This document shows positions 28,990 through 37,637 of a stretch of DNA of 64,000 bases, one piece after another. The translations under genes and the position numbers were made by a program. Positions within the stretch are counted from its first letter, which is position 1. Every line of letters begins with the position of its first letter. A model generated the notes under the pieces. The model searched no databases and was not told the DNA's origin. It saw nothing but the letters and a program-made list of their open reading frames with translations. Source of the DNA: Paraburkholderia dilworthii (GTDB lineage: Bacteria; Pseudomonadota; Gammaproteobacteria; Burkholderiales; Burkholderiaceae); the NCBI RefSeq assembly GCF_000472525.1, contig NZ_AWZT01000001.1, positions 626,045-690,044 of the forward strand, written 5' to 3'.

Positions 28990-29508
28990 TCAGGCGTCGT
29001 TGCCGCGGTGCGGGTCGGTGGATAAAGCTCGCTGCGTGCGGTAAAAGTTGCGCGGCGGCACATTGGGCGAGTCTTGCGCGAGCCGGTCTAGCTCGTCGCG
29101 AATCGCGGTCAGATAGTGGCCGTCGCGTGCGTCTGGATCGCCCGCGAAAATCGATTCGAGCCGCCGCCGCATTGCGCCATAACGCGCGCCTGCCGCACGG
29201 TGTTTTTCCGCTCGCTCGGCATAACGCAGATACGTTTGCAACGCCGACGAAACCGCAGCCACCACACTCACGAAGCCGATCAGAATCCTGATTTCCAGCG
29301 AGACCGCGTTCGAGTTCAGTGATGCAAACACGGCCGTGCCGACGAACGCGGCCAATACGGTGACGAGCCAGCCGACCTGGCGGTCCCGCGCGGACAGCAG
29401 ATCGGCCATGTCGTAATGACTCATTTGCGACTCGCGCGCGCGCCGGATCCATTTCAGCAGTAGCTGCTGCTCGTCGACTGGCGGCTCATAGGCTGGCAGA
29501 TTCTTCAT
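28990..29508 (-). CDS. Stand-alone SLATT-like (DUF4231) 2TM protein
   Basis: 172 residues with two adjacent transmembrane helices (about residues 47-63 and 73-92: VGWLVTVLAAFVGTAVFA and ILIGFVSVVAAVSSALQTYL). An N-terminal helix of about 45 residues precedes them (LLLKWIRRARESQMSH). A cytoplasmic tail follows: YLRYAERAEKHRAAGARYG and an Arg/Glu-rich helical segment. This matches SLATT/DUF4231, a 2TM effector family predicted to form pores in nucleotide-activated defence systems. No SLOG, nucleotide cyclase or other sensor gene is adjacent, so a defence role is only a guess. The ATG at 29508 starts the conserved part. Confidence 0.7.
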   Translation of the reverse strand: MKNLPAYEPPVDEQQLLLKWIRRARESQMSHYDMADLLSARDRQVGWLVTVLAAFVGTAVFASLNSNAVSLEIRILIGFVSVVAAVSSALQTYLRYAERAEKHRAAGARYGAMRRRLESIFAGDPDARDGHYLTAIRDELDRLAQDSPNVPPRNFYRTQRALSTDPHRGNDA

Positions 29509-29598
29509 GGGGCTCGTCAGGGCAGTGGCGTGCCGCGCGCCGCGCGCGTGCACTGACGCTACTGTGCCACATGAAAGCGTGGCCTGGCGCGCTGCGTT

Positions 29599-30138
29599 TC
29601 ATGCCGCCACGGCTGTCGGGCGGGCTACGCCAAACCGTTCGCTGTGCGCGTTGCCGTTCAGATAGAAGTCGCCAATGGCGGCCTCGCGAATGATGGCCGG
29701 GTTGTGCGACGCGAGCACTCGCGCATTGCGCCAGTAGCGGTCGAAGCGCCGCGTTTCGCTGGTCGCGGACGCACCGCCCACTTCGAACAACAGCGTGGCA
29801 GCATGCAAGGTTTGCTCGATTGCGATCTGCTGCGCCTGGAAGGCCTGAATGTCGAGCCGGATATAGGTCTCTTCGGTTGTGCGGGCTTCCTGTCGCGCGA
29901 CGCATACTTCGTCGATGGCCCTCGCGAGCGACGCGCTAATGCTCTGCGTCGAATAAGCGAGACTCGCAAGCCGCCCGACCACGCGATGCACGAGCGGATT
30001 GTCGCGCGGACTCGATTCGCCTGGGATACCGAAGGTTCTCGTCTTAGCCTGCGTGAAGGCCACGGCATCGCGCAGTGCTGCACGGCTGATGCCGGCCAGG
30101 TTCGCGACGTGCAGCGCCTGGTAGTACGAGGAGAGAAA
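29599..30138 (-). pseudogene. 5'-truncated acyl-CoA dehydrogenase/SfnC-like relic
   Basis: About 180 residues equal to the C-terminal third of a flavin-dependent acyl-CoA-dehydrogenase-like protein of the SfnC/DszC monooxygenase type: YYQALHVANLAGISRAALRD, FTQAKTRTFGIPGESSPRDN, an alpha-helical bundle, then a late RYWRNARVLASHNP. Full-length members have about 400 residues; the N-terminal substrate and flavin domains are missing. Upstream of about 30138 the frame stays open to 30249 but is unrelated and crosses a 9-bp repeat. I see a remnant, not a working enzyme. The family acts on sulfones and thiophenes, which fits the sulfur genes at 55.8-59 kb. Confidence 0.75.
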
Positions 30139-30198
30139 TGGCCGGAGTGCGTACATGCAACGCAGGCGGTACGACCCGCACAGTGTGCGGCTGCTGCA

Positions 30199-30234
30199 CA
30201 CGCCTAACACGCCTGCCACGCCTCGCACGCCCAT
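30199..30234. repeat. 9-bp degenerate tandem repeat, four units
   Basis: CACGCCTAA, CACGCCTGC, CACGCCTCG and CACGCCCAT, each 9 bp, at 30199, 30208, 30217 and 30226. On the minus strand the units read NNRGGCGTG, similar in length and core to the array at 20849. It lies just upstream of the truncation point of the acyl-CoA-dehydrogenase relic. Confidence 0.8.
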
Positions 30235-30352
30235 AAGCGCCGGGCGCATGCTCGTGATATCTGCTTCTCCGGCCTGCCGCGAAGACCGCCATCAGCGCAC
30301 GCCGGTTCGCCCGCGCTCGCAGCCGGCACGCGCAGATGAACAACGCCGGCCG

Positions 30353-30523
30353 CTACGACCGGTCGCGATTGCGCGCTCGCGTTGCGCCGGTGATCACGGC
30401 GATGCCCAACAGAATCACGGCCACGATCGCAATGATGTGCTGCGCGACATGCAGCGCCATCAATCCCCACGCGACGCCGCCGATAAAAATGATCCATCCG
30501 ACCAGGTAGATAAGCAGGGTCAT
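30353..30523 (-). CDS. Small two-helix membrane protein
   Basis: A 56-residue protein: two hydrophobic segments (about residues 2-22 and 26-46) joined by a short turn with His and Gln, then a short basic tail (RARNRDRS). AAGGAG eight bases before the ATG gives good support for translation. It should be an inner-membrane protein. Similar short proteins of unknown function are common in Burkholderiaceae. No partner is evident; the UdgX gene diverges from it about 250 bases away. Confidence 0.72.
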   Translation of the reverse strand: MTLLIYLVGWIIFIGGVAWGLMALHVAQHIIAIVAVILLGIAVITGATRARNRDRS

Positions 30524-30777
30524 CGTTTTTCTCCTTGTGGTTTCGGCTGATGGCGCCGGTTGCCTGCCGTGCAAAATTTACCGTGCGCCCCGCTGGACCG
30601 CGTGCATTGCCTCGATCGGCGGCCGCCTGTGCGTGACGCCACTGCCGCGAAGCAATCAACGGGTCTATTTCCAAGCACGTTGCGCGCCCGCGTCGACACA
30701 CTGGCCGCCGATGACCGGAACGCGGTTTGCTTCGCCCTGCTATGGCCGCATATCCAGGAAGCGTAATGCGATGAACT

Positions 30778-31440
30778 ATGGTCACGACTAAGCGAACCAC
30801 CCGACGCACGCCCCCCGGACAGGACAAGAGCGCAGCCGGGCCCGAGGTCGATCCCGACCAGCAGCCCGCGACCCTCGACGATTGCCGCCGCTGCCCGCTT
30901 TGGGCCAACGCGACGCAAGGCGTGCCCGGCGCCGGTCCGCGTCGCGCGCCGATCATGATGGTTGGCGAACAGCCAGGCGATAAGGAGGATCTGCAAGGCT
31001 TGCCCTTTGTCGGACCGGCTGGAGCATTGCTCGACGATGCGCTCGTCGAGGCCGGCGTCGGCAGGAAGGAAGTGTATGTGACGAATGCGGTCAAGCATTT
31101 CAAGTGGACGCCGCGCGGCAAGCGTCGCATGCATAAAACACCGGCGCAACGCGAGGTGGACGCATGCCGCTATTGGCTCGATCAGGAACTGCAGAGCGTC
31201 GGCGCTCACGTGATCGTCGCGTTGGGGGCGACCGCGCTGAAGGCGGTGCTCGAAGATCCGAAATCGCGCTTGCAGGATGCAATAGGCAAGGTCATCGAAC
31301 ATGGCGACCGTCTGGTGGTCGCGACGTATCACCCGTCGTTTGCATTGCGCGCGCCCGATCCTGAGACGCGCCATCGCGCGTATGCGGCGATTGTCGCCGC
31401 TTTGCAGGACGCGAAAAAACTCGCGCAGCGGGGCAAGTAG
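30778..31440 (+). CDS. udgX: Uracil-DNA glycosylase-superfamily protein UdgX
   Basis: 220 residues. Motif A is GEQPGD (residues 63-68) in place of the usual GEAPG of family 4. An inserted R-loop, GKRRMHKTP, puts a histidine at residue 119. Both are hallmarks of UdgX, which attacks uracil in DNA and stays covalently bound through this histidine. Motif B is YHPS (about 181-184). Only three cysteines are present (36, 39 and 130), so the iron-sulfur cluster needs a fourth, non-Cys ligand; histidines lie close by. The N-terminal 30 residues are a charged tail. It stands alone; no other repair gene is adjacent. Confidence 0.92.
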   Translation: MVTTKRTTRRTPPGQDKSAAGPEVDPDQQPATLDDCRRCPLWANATQGVPGAGPRRAPIMMVGEQPGDKEDLQGLPFVGPAGALLDDALVEAGVGRKEVYVTNAVKHFKWTPRGKRRMHKTPAQREVDACRYWLDQELQSVGAHVIVALGATALKAVLEDPKSRLQDAIGKVIEHGDRLVVATYHPSFALRAPDPETRHRAYAAIVAALQDAKKLAQRGK

Positions 31441-31520
31441 ACGCGCGTGGGGAATTACGGGGGTAGCCCTCATGTCATGTCGCTAACGCGCCGCCTTAAT
31501 GCGGCTCTCCAAGCGGCCCT

Positions 31521-32441
31521 TCATGCCGCCTTCATGCCGCCGTCCTGGTGCGCGTGCAGCCCCAATCGCTGCATCAACCTCTGCGCGTCGAAAGGCGCGT
31601 TGGTCTTTGCGTCGTTGTCGAAATAACAGTAGACGTCGCGCGTTTGCGCGCGAGGCGGCTGCAAATCCGGTGCAGCGAGCCGCGCATCGACGGGCTGGGA
31701 GCCGCGACTCCACGACTTGATTCTGCGCGCCCACCGTTCGAGTGATGCATCCGAATACTCGCCCGAATACCTGGTTTCCGTGCCATGCAGTCGCATATAC
31801 ACGAAGCCCGCGCTCAGGTCTTCGAACTGAGGCCACGCTTCGGTCGAATCGGAAACCACGAGCGCAGCCTTGTAACGGCGAAGCAGCTTCACGAACGCCG
31901 GATCGACGAAGCTCTCGTGGCGCACTTCGACTGCATGACGCAATTTGCGCTTGCGGTCGATCTCCAGATACGGCGTCTTGACCCGCTGATCGTGCTGCTG
32001 CGCGAGCGCAAGCGCCGCTTCGGTGTCTCGCGGCAGCAGGCTCAGGAAACGCTCCATGTGCTGCGGATCGAACCGCAGCGATGGCGGAAATTGCCACAGT
32101 ATCGGCCCTAGCTTGTCCTTCAACGCGAGCAGTCCTTGTGCGAAAAAATTCGCACAGGCGACGGTAGCCGTTTCGTCGCGAAAGCGCAGAAGGTGAGTGA
32201 GATAGCGCGCGCCTTTCACGCTAAAGACAAACCCCGGCGGCGTTTCCTCGTACCAGTGCTGCCAGCTGTCGAGCGATTGCAGGCTGTAATGCGTGCCGTT
32301 GATTTCTATTGTTTGCATCAGGCCCGAAGCGTATTGCAATTCGGTTGCCTGCTTCAGTCCCTTGGGATAGAACGTGCCGCGCCATCCGTTGTAGCGCCAG
32401 CCGGAAATGCCAATGTGAATCTGGCCTGTTGTGCTTTTCAC
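31521..32441 (-). CDS. DUF72 (YecE-like) TIM-barrel protein
   Basis: About 306 residues of the DUF72 family: HIGISGWRYNGWRG at the start, TIEINGTHYSLQ, FSVKGARYLTH, LGPILWQFPPSLRFD, AVEVRHESF, VYMRLHGTE and the late YCYFDND segment. The fold is a TIM barrel related to sugar-isomerase or endonuclease IV-type barrels, with no proven reaction. The frame is open back to 32585. I place the start at GTG 32441, just before the conserved domain, without a strong ribosome site. It is divergent from the small gene at 32588. A role in DNA repair has been suggested for relatives but is not shown here. Confidence 0.88.
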   Translation of the reverse strand: MKSTTGQIHIGISGWRYNGWRGTFYPKGLKQATELQYASGLMQTIEINGTHYSLQSLDSWQHWYEETPPGFVFSVKGARYLTHLLRFRDETATVACANFFAQGLLALKDKLGPILWQFPPSLRFDPQHMERFLSLLPRDTEAALALAQQHDQRVKTPYLEIDRKRKLRHAVEVRHESFVDPAFVKLLRRYKAALVVSDSTEAWPQFEDLSAGFVYMRLHGTETRYSGEYSDASLERWARRIKSWSRGSQPVDARLAAPDLQPPRAQTRDVYCYFDNDAKTNAPFDAQRLMQRLGLHAHQDGGMKAA

Positions 32442-32587
32442 GTCGATGCTCGAATGGGTCAGGGTCAATTGCCGGCGAGCAATACCCGTGCCATTGCGCG
32501 GCACAGCCGTTGCTGCATTCACGTATCCGACGCGACGGATCGCACGAAACGCTGTATCTGGCATCTCGCGAACACATGGAGGCATGC

Positions 32588-32896
32588 ATGGCAGGCACGG
32601 ATTTCCGCAGCACGGACGTCGACACCCAACGCGACGGCACCCTGCGCGTGACGCATCGCGGCGTGGACATCGTCGTCAGTGCGAAGCAGAACGACCGGGG
32701 CGCATGGGTCGCGCAAATCGCGGCGTCCGTGAACGACAAGCCGTTTGCGTTGCCCGACGTCGAACCGGTTACGCCGGAATGGACGACGCGCGCCGAGGCC
32801 TTGCGCGACGGTGTAGAGCGCGGCTGCTACCTTGTCGAGAGAAGTAACGCCGGCCACGGCCTCGAAGATTCCGCGCACGGATCGGGAGAAAGTTGA
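32588..32896 (+). CDS. Small conserved Burkholderiaceae protein (DUF6566-like)
   Basis: A 102-residue protein that matches my recollection of DUF6566-like proteins in Burkholderiaceae. The clearest parts are RDGTLRVTHRGVDIVVSAKQ, a beta-rich core, and VTPEWTTRAEALRDGVERG. There is no signal peptide or membrane segment; function unknown. GGAGG six bases before ATG 32588 sets the start. Its stop overlaps the next start by one base (TGATG), so translation of the two is coupled. Confidence 0.75.
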   Translation: MAGTDFRSTDVDTQRDGTLRVTHRGVDIVVSAKQNDRGAWVAQIAASVNDKPFALPDVEPVTPEWTTRAEALRDGVERGCYLVERSNAGHGLEDSAHGSGES

Positions 32897-33381
32897 TGAA
32901 GCGCCTCACCAGTCTCGTTTGCCGCGCGATGATATCGGGCACCGCGGCGGGCAGCGCCGCCGCCGTCACCGCCGCCGCGCGGGCGCGCAACGACGGCAGC
33001 ACGCCATACGCGCCGCTCAACGCCGTTACTCATTGCTTATGGCCGCGCCGCGCGTTCACGGAAACCGGTCTGAGCGCACGCTACACACTGACGGGTCTCG
33101 CGATCCATCAGGCGTCGGCGATTTTCTGGGGCGTGCTGTTCGAAGGACTACTCGATCGCTGGCAATGCCACGCAAAACGCCGCCCTAGCGTTGCGGAAGT
33201 CGCGGCCAGCGCGGCGACGACGGCGGCCGTCGCCTACACCGTCGACTATCACGCGGTGCCGAGCCGCCTCACACCCGGGTTCGAAGCGCATCTGTCGAAA
33301 CGCTCGATGTTTTACGTCTATGCCGCGCTTGGAGCGGGCTTTGCGGCGGCCGCGCTGTGCCGCGGAACAGGCGACGAATGA
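32896..33381 (+). CDS. Uncharacterised membrane protein
   Basis: 161 residues with about four hydrophobic stretches: near residues 12-30 (small residues, Ala-rich), 65-85 (ALIH... GVLFEG), 100-115 and 138-155 (FYVYAALGAGFAAAAL). Conserved His and Tyr residues (YAPLNAVTHCLW, YTVDYHAVPSRL) are notable. This layout is seen in a Burkholderiaceae family of unknown function. Its ATG overlaps the stop of the upstream gene by one base, so the pair forms a small operon. Confidence 0.75.
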   Translation: MKRLTSLVCRAMISGTAAGSAAAVTAAARARNDGSTPYAPLNAVTHCLWPRRAFTETGLSARYTLTGLAIHQASAIFWGVLFEGLLDRWQCHAKRRPSVAEVAASAATTAAVAYTVDYHAVPSRLTPGFEAHLSKRSMFYVYAALGAGFAAAALCRGTGDE

Positions 33382-33417
33382 GCTGAAAGCCGCTGAGCCG
33401 CGCAGCGCCGCATCACC

Positions 33418-34809
33418 TCACGCCGCTTCCGCCTTGCGTGCGTCCGCCGCGCGTTCGACGAGAATCACGAACGGCTCGCCCTCGTGTATTTCGAAGCGCC
33501 GGATCTGCATGACCTGCTCGGCCGAAAGTATTTTGCCCTTCGTCATGAGCAGCGTGCCGCGCGACGTGCGCAGATCGTCGGCCAGTTTCATTCCCTCTTT
33601 CAGATGCGAGGCATCCACGCGGTCGGGCACACCTTCCGGCGTCAACTCGGCATGCCTGGTCAGCAACTCGATGTACTTTTCCGCGATCGCCGGATCGTAG
33701 CGAATACCCGTTTGCGCGCGTACTGTGGAAATGATCTGCGCGTCGTTCATCTTTTGCGGCGCGATCACGCCGATGCGCAGGTCTTCGGCATCGCGCGCCA
33801 ACGCGAGCACGCGAGCGCCCAACGGAATCAATCCACCGATGAGACCATCCGGTGTGCCGCGTCCATCGTAACGCTCGTACTGGTGACGGATCATAGTCTG
33901 CACCGCGCTCAATTGCGATACGGGCGTGAGCGCCATCTGCCCATGCAGAGGATGAAGCTGATAGAGCTTCGCTTCCTGCGGCTGGAGCTTTGCGACCGGC
34001 GTTTTCAGCAGCGCATCGGGCAGAAAGAGTTTGCCGATGCCATGCAGCAAGCCCGCCATCAGAAGTTCGTTGCAGGCGTAATCGCTCAGGCCGAGCGCGG
34101 CGCCCAGTTGTCTCGCCGTTTCCCCGATTCGCGCGGAATGGCCGGGCAGCCCGCAGCGCATTTCGACCATGTTCGCGCAGACCTTCACCATCGTCAGGAA
34201 ATTGCTTTTCAGGTCCTGCTGCGCGCCTTCGAGAAACATCACCGTCTGGCGGATCTCTTCGGTGCGCGCATGAACCTCGCGCTCCAGTTCCATGTTGAAG
34301 CACGACAGTTTTTCGTTCTGCTCCTGCAACAGCGTGGTGAGCCGCTCGGCCTTGCGTTGCAGGCCGAGCTGCTCGAGCGCCCGCTGGACCGTGAGCAGCA
34401 GGTCCTGGTCGTCCCACGGCTTGTGCAGATAGTGATAGACGTGGCCTTCGTTGACCGCGCGCACGACCGCATCGACCTCGCAATAGCCGGTAAGCAGAAT
34501 GCGGATCGTGTCCGGTGCAAGGATCCGCGAGCGCGACAGGAACTCCGCGCCGTCCATGTTCGGCATGCGCATGTCGGAAATGATCACGTCGACGTGCGCG
34601 GCTTCGAGCAGGGCAAGCGCCTCGGCGCCGCTGTTCGCGCTGAGCACCTCGTATTTCAACGGGCGCAGCAGGCGTTTGAGCGACGAAATCACGCCAGGCT
34701 CGTCGTCCACGAGTAACAGTGTGGGAACGGGGGGCGCGGCTGCATCGAAGGATGCAAGCGGTGCGTCGGCGGGGCTCGTCGAATTGCCGGTTGCCTGAAG
34801 TTCAGACAT
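33418..34809 (-). CDS. Response regulator with eroded HD-GYP domain
   Basis: 463 residues. The receiver (about 28-145) is intact: Asp35-Asp36, phospho-acceptor Asp79 (IISDMRMPNMDG) and Lys130. A coiled coil (about 148-200) leads to an HD-GYP-like domain (about 205-395). There, key metal and catalytic residues have changed: HD is His256-Gly257 (HGIGK), the HH pair is Gln310-Tyr311, and GYP is GTP (318-320). Intact HD-GYP domains hydrolyse cyclic di-GMP; this one is probably inactive and may act by protein contact. A further C-terminal domain (about 396-463) has no clear match. Last gene of the kinase-CheY-CheC operon. Confidence 0.88.
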   Translation of the reverse strand: MSELQATGNSTSPADAPLASFDAAAPPVPTLLLVDDEPGVISSLKRLLRPLKYEVLSANSGAEALALLEAAHVDVIISDMRMPNMDGAEFLSRSRILAPDTIRILLTGYCEVDAVVRAVNEGHVYHYLHKPWDDQDLLLTVQRALEQLGLQRKAERLTTLLQEQNEKLSCFNMELEREVHARTEEIRQTVMFLEGAQQDLKSNFLTMVKVCANMVEMRCGLPGHSARIGETARQLGAALGLSDYACNELLMAGLLHGIGKLFLPDALLKTPVAKLQPQEAKLYQLHPLHGQMALTPVSQLSAVQTMIRHQYERYDGRGTPDGLIGGLIPLGARVLALARDAEDLRIGVIAPQKMNDAQIISTVRAQTGIRYDPAIAEKYIELLTRHAELTPEGVPDRVDASHLKEGMKLADDLRTSRGTLLMTKGKILSAEQVMQIRRFEIHEGEPFVILVERAADARKAEAA

Positions 34810-34866
34810 GGTTACCTCATGGATTATGTTGGTGTCACAGCGCGCATTGCATCATTAGCCTGGGCC

Positions 34867-35469
34867 CTACAGCGCTTCGAGAAAGTGGTCGAGCGCTTGT
34901 TTCATTCCGCGGATGGCCGCATCGGGCAACAACAGCACCATGCGCGCGCCGAAGCCGCCTTCTTCCAGCGTGAAGTGGATCTCGAGCAATAGCGCGACAT
35001 CCCACCGGCCGCCAGGCAGCAATCCGTCCTGTTTGTTCCCCGCAGGCGGCAACAGCGTTGGCTGCGAGAAGCAGATATGCTGCCCCAACTGCTCGAACAC
35101 GCTTTGCACGCATGCGCCGACCAGCAGATTCGTGATGTCGCACAGCACCTCCACTTCGGTGTCGGGTTCGCCGACGTCATGCCCCATCAGTTGTTGCAGT
35201 TCGCGCTGGCCGTCCTTGCCGACCAGCACGATTGCCTCGCCGGATATGTCGGACTGGAACGCCTGGCGCACGGGCGGCAATTCGCCGTCGCCCTGCGCGC
35301 CCAACGCGACCCGCAACTGCTCGACACCGACGAGCCGGATATCCGGCACGGACAGCGTGACGAATGCGCCGAGCAGTGTTGCCAGCGCCGCGGCGGCCTT
35401 GCCCATGCCGACATTGCAGATTTCCTGCAACGCGTCGCGCTGGTCTTCGTTCAGAGACTGTTCATTCAT
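34867..35469 (-). CDS. CheC-like phosphatase
   Basis: 200 residues of the CheC/CheX/FliY phosphatase family, which removes phosphate from CheY. The first active-site helix fits (D/S)-x3-E-x2-N-x22-P exactly: DALQEICN, then Pro 22 residues on. The second copy (EVLCDITN, again with Pro 22 residues on) has Asp in place of the catalytic Glu. Classical CheC has two such sites, so one may be weakened here. It overlaps the CheY-like gene by eight bases, an arrangement that couples their production. No other chemotaxis gene is in the window. Confidence 0.86.
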   Translation of the reverse strand: MNEQSLNEDQRDALQEICNVGMGKAAAALATLLGAFVTLSVPDIRLVGVEQLRVALGAQGDGELPPVRQAFQSDISGEAIVLVGKDGQRELQQLMGHDVGEPDTEVEVLCDITNLLVGACVQSVFEQLGQHICFSQPTLLPPAGNKQDGLLPGGRWDVALLLEIHFTLEEGGFGARMVLLLPDAAIRGMKQALDHFLEAL

Positions 35470-35830
35470 GGAGACCGTACTCCGCGAGAATCGGCTGGAT
35501 CGCTTCGGGCGATACGGGCTTAGAAATAAAACCGATCGCACCGAGCGCCTTCGCACGTTCGACAGCGCCGGACTGCACGTCCGCCGATACGACGATCACG
35601 AATGTGTCGAGTCCTTCGTGCTGGATCGCCTCCAGCACTTCAAAGCCGTTCATTACCGGCATGGTGAGATCGAGAAACATCACCGCGGCCTTGCCGGCGC
35701 GATAGAGATCGAGCGCGGCCGCTCCATCGGAGGCCTGAGTAATCTCGATGTCCCAGCCCTCGGGCAGCGAGCGGATCAATAGTTTTCGGGCGAGTGTCGA
35801 ATCGTCGACAACAAGTACGGGCAATGGCAT
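35462..35830 (-). CDS. CheY-like response regulator
   Basis: 122 residues, one receiver domain with acidic pair Asp9-Asp10, phospho-acceptor Asp54 (MFLDLTMPVMNG), Ser82 and Lys104. It has no output domain, so it signals by binding another protein. It begins 9 bases after the stop of the PAS kinase and overlaps the CheC-like gene by eight bases. The likely phosphate donor is that kinase (or the paralogue at 38821) and the likely phosphatase is the CheC-like protein. Confidence 0.93.
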   Translation of the reverse strand: MPLPVLVVDDSTLARKLLIRSLPEGWDIEITQASDGAAALDLYRAGKAAVMFLDLTMPVMNGFEVLEAIQHEGLDTFVIVVSADVQSGAVERAKALGAIGFISKPVSPEAIQPILAEYGLHE

Positions 35831-35839
35831 AGGTCTACC

Positions 35840-37309
35840 TCATAGGGCTGCCGGCAATTGCGCCGGCAGCGCGATTTCATCCGGCGGACCGGTTCGCGCA
35901 AGCGCTTCCGTATTGCCGGCTGCGTCAAGCAAGGAACCGTCGACCGGCAGCGTGACGCGGAACGTCGTGCCCTGGCCCACGGTGCTGACCACGGAGATCG
36001 TGCCGCGATGCGCGTTGACGATCCCATAGGTCACCGACAAGCCGAGGCCGGTCCCCTGGCCAACGGGCTTCGTCGTGAAGAACGGATCGAAAATACGTTT
36101 CAGGTGTTCGGGCGGGATTCCGCATCCCGCATCGGCGATTTCGAACCAGACGCGTGACGGATCGGCTCGGTCGAGACCCGTGCGCACGGTGATCGTGCCG
36201 AGCGGCGCGCCGTGCTGCTCGTGATTGCCGCCGTAGGCCTGCGCGGCGTTCACCACCAGATTGAGCACCACCTGGCTGATCTGCGACGGGATGCAGCGCA
36301 CAAACGGTATCTGCGCATATTCGCGGACCAGGTGCGCACAGTACTTCACTTCGTTATGCACGATGTTGAGCGTCGATTCGATGCAGCGGTGAATGTCGGC
36401 GAGCTCCCACACATGCGTGCTGTCGACGCGCGAGAAGTCGCGCAGATCGACCACGATGGTGCGCACGCGCGCGAGTCCTTCCTTCGACTCGTGTACGAGC
36501 GTCGGCGCATCGCCGAGCAGATACTCGAGGTCCGCCTGTTCGGCGAGCGCATGCATGTCGTTCTTCAGCGCGGGCGCGGCCTCGCTTGCCATGCGCTCAA
36601 TGTCCGCTGCATAGCCGATCAGCGTCTTCACGTAGCCGTCGAGCGTGTTCAGATTCGACAGTACGAAGCCAACCGGATTGTTGATCTCGTGCGCGACGCC
36701 CGCCGCGAGTTGGCCGATCGCGGCGAGCTTTTCCGATTGCAGCAATTGCTGGTGCGCGTGCGCGAGCGCTTCGTTAAGCGAAGTAAGCTGCTCGTTGCGC
36801 ACGGTCAATTCGGCGAGCGCGCTGGTGACCGCTTTTTCGCGGTCCTGAAGCTCGCCATACGCGATGCAGACATCGGTCGTATCGACAATCGCGACGCCTA
36901 CCGCGACGACGTCGCCGTGCTCGTCCTCGATCGGAATGAAGCTGCAATTCTGGCGCATTGCGTCGATCGTGCCGGTGATCGGGCGCGAATGCTCGAAGCG
37001 GAACAGATACGGGCGATGCTCCCACGACGAATAAGCGGGCGTGCCCAACACGAACACGCCTTCGACCTTTCTGCTGAGCCAATGCCTCGGCAGTTCCGCA
37101 AAAGCGTCGAGCAGATTCTGGCCGACCACGGACTCGGCTGAACGTCCGCTGTGCGAGTGCATGAAGCGATTCCACGTGAGAATGCGCAACTCGCGATCCA
37201 CCGTGAAAACACCGCAGTTCACCCGCTCGACAATAGCTTCCGACAGATTCGTTTTCACCGAAAAGGCCCGTGAATGACAATGCGTGCAACGTTTTATCGC
37301 TGGCCGCAT
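35840..37309 (-). CDS. Soluble PAS-domain histidine kinase
   Basis: 489 residues with no membrane segment. A PAS domain (about 24-150: [15 protein letters not shown] and a [15 protein letters not shown] strand) is followed by a helical linker (about 151-190). The HisKA H-box is [12 protein letters not shown] (His207). The HATPase domain shows [20 protein letters not shown] and [11 protein letters not shown]. From the linker on, the H-box region is almost identical to the kinase at 38821 ([32 protein letters not shown]). It should phosphorylate the CheY-like protein. The ATG at 37309 has a weak ribosome site; a GTG at 37258 is possible. Confidence 0.9.
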   Translation of the reverse strand: MRPAIKRCTHCHSRAFSVKTNLSEAIVERVNCGVFTVDRELRILTWNRFMHSHSGRSAESVVGQNLLDAFAELPRHWLSRKVEGVFVLGTPAYSSWEHRPYLFRFEHSRPITGTIDAMRQNCSFIPIEDEHGDVVAVGVAIVDTTDVCIAYGELQDREKAVTSALAELTVRNEQLTSLNEALAHAHQQLLQSEKLAAIGQLAAGVAHEINNPVGFVLSNLNTLDGYVKTLIGYAADIERMASEAAPALKNDMHALAEQADLEYLLGDAPTLVHESKEGLARVRTIVVDLRDFSRVDSTHVWELADIHRCIESTLNIVHNEVKYCAHLVREYAQIPFVRCIPSQISQVVLNLVVNAAQAYGGNHEQHGAPLGTITVRTGLDRADPSRVWFEIADAGCGIPPEHLKRIFDPFFTTKPVGQGTGLGLSVTYGIVNAHRGTISVVSTVGQGTTFRVTLPVDGSLLDAAGNTEALARTGPPDEIALPAQLPAAL

Positions 37310-37637
37310 AAGCGTTCATGCTTACGGGACCGGCGTCGCTGCTATGAATGAATTAACGGAGCGTCGGGCGCCGGCGCTGAGCGGTATTTACCCTGGATCG
37401 AAACGCATAACAGACTGGCGACGCGCGCGGACTCGGCGTTTATATCGCCGCTGACCACCCGCTGATTAGCCGCGGATAGCGTTGCACGAGCGGCATCCAA
37501 GGGTTTCCCGTAATGCGCCGCGTATCAAGCGGCGCGCGAATCCGCCGTAAACAGGACAAGAGGCACGTCTCGCCTCGCGAAGTCCCGAGTTCATCGGCGG
37601 GGCGCGGGTTACATCGTCCGGCATATCGGGGGGACTC
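37310..37637. promoter_or_regulatory. 328-base divergent intergenic region
   Basis: Separates the divergent kinase operons and must hold both promoters. An inverted repeat, GCGCCGC (37515-37521) and GCGGCGC (37529-37535) around a 7-base loop, could be an operator or hairpin. No gene is seen. Confidence 0.55.

Noticed and set aside
30139..30249. N-terminal extension of the acyl-CoA-dehydrogenase relic
   Set aside because: Crosses the 9-bp repeat and has no homology, so it is not part of the protein.
33484..34716. 410-residue plus-strand frame
   Set aside because: Antisense to the HD-GYP-like regulator; composition unlike a real protein.
36212..37141. 309-residue plus-strand frame
   Set aside because: Antisense to the PAS kinase.
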